Below are positions 5,511 through 5,636 of a DNA stretch of 5,636 nucleotides, one piece after another. Made by a program: the position numbers and the translations under genes. The stretch comes from Campylobacterota bacterium. GTDB lineage: Bacteria > Campylobacterota > Campylobacteria > Campylobacterales > Sulfurovaceae. The stretch lies in the NCBI GenBank assembly GCA_013153675.1, contig JAADEA010000143.1, forward strand, positions 1-5,636, written 5' to 3'. The notes beneath the pieces were generated by a model. It did no database searches and had not been told where the DNA came from. It was given only the letters and a program-made list of their open reading frames with translations. Each line of letters starts with the position of its first letter. Positions within the stretch are counted from its first letter, which is position 1.

Positions 5511-5636
5511 TGGATCTAATCAAAACTAATGATGGCTCTTTTACCCTCTTTTCTTCTGCTTATAATGAAGCTTACCACTCTCAAAAAGATGGAGCTTTTA
5601 AAGAGTCTTTATATAAGCATGTCTTAAGTGCTTTTA
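5510..5636 (+). CDS. Partial MnmC/MnmD-like tRNA wobble-uridine methyltransferase, N-terminus (runs off right edge)
   Basis: An ATG overlapping the previous stop (TAATG) opens a frame that stays open to the window edge, giving 42 residues. The sequence TNDGSFTLFSSAYNEAYHS followed by GAFKES matches the N-terminal signature of the DUF752 methyltransferase domain of MnmC/MnmD (T-x-D-G-S-x-T-L, E-x-Y-H-S, G-A-x-x-E-S). This domain uses S-adenosylmethionine to methylate 5-aminomethyl-2-thiouridine at the wobble position of certain tRNAs. The SAM-binding core and any C-terminal FAD-dependent MnmC1-type oxidase domain lie beyond the edge, so it cannot be decided whether this is the fused MnmC or a stand-alone MnmD. 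No strong Shine-Dalgarno is seen; initiation probably relies on coupling to the upstream gene. Confidence 0.8.
   Translation, partial: MDLIKTNDGSFTLFSSAYNEAYHSQKDGAFKESLYKHVLSAF

Overview
The window looks like chromosomal DNA from a low-GC member of the Campylobacterota (the former Epsilonproteobacteria). The evidence is the strongly A/T-biased codon use (AGA, ATA, TTA, AAA), the very tight gene packing, and the gene families: CcoI and CcoS for a cbb3-type oxidase, an epsilon-type GTP cyclohydrolase II, a PP0621-family protein, and a strongly conserved LuxS. The genus cannot be named from the sequence alone. A cbb3 oxidase assembly pair implies a microaerobic or aerobic respiratory chain.

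The layout is two divergent gene clusters separated by 108 bp (2828-2935). The left, minus-strand cluster reads ccoI (copper P-type ATPase, 2827-407), ccoS (414-184), then the start of a PolB-like 3'-5' exonuclease that runs off the left edge (175-1). ccoI and ccoS overlap by 8 bp and ccoS is 8 bp from the exonuclease. The right, plus-strand cluster is a chain of seven genes with overlaps or almost no gaps: ribA, rsmG, a PP0621-family membrane-anchored zinc-ribbon protein, an unrecognised 132-residue alpha/beta protein, luxS, a 100-residue protein that loosely resembles the NifX fold, and the start of an MnmC/MnmD-type tRNA methyltransferase that runs off the right edge.

The left cluster supports cbb3 oxidase maturation: CcoI moves Cu(I) out of the cytoplasm for the oxidase, and CcoS is a membrane assembly factor. 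The right cluster mixes riboflavin synthesis (RibA), rRNA and tRNA modification (RsmG, MnmC-like) and S-ribosylhomocysteine recycling (LuxS). Two of the genes make S-adenosylhomocysteine as a by-product, and LuxS acts downstream in its detoxification, so a methyl-cycle theme is plausible but inferred.

I saw no mobile element, CRISPR array, RNA gene or clear intrinsic terminator. No obviously new multi-gene system stands out. The points most worth a second look are a 9-bp inverted repeat that would pair the TTG start codon of ccoI and place its Shine-Dalgarno in the loop, a perfect TATAAT hexamer overlapping the first possible ribA start codon, and two small unrecognised proteins flanking luxS.
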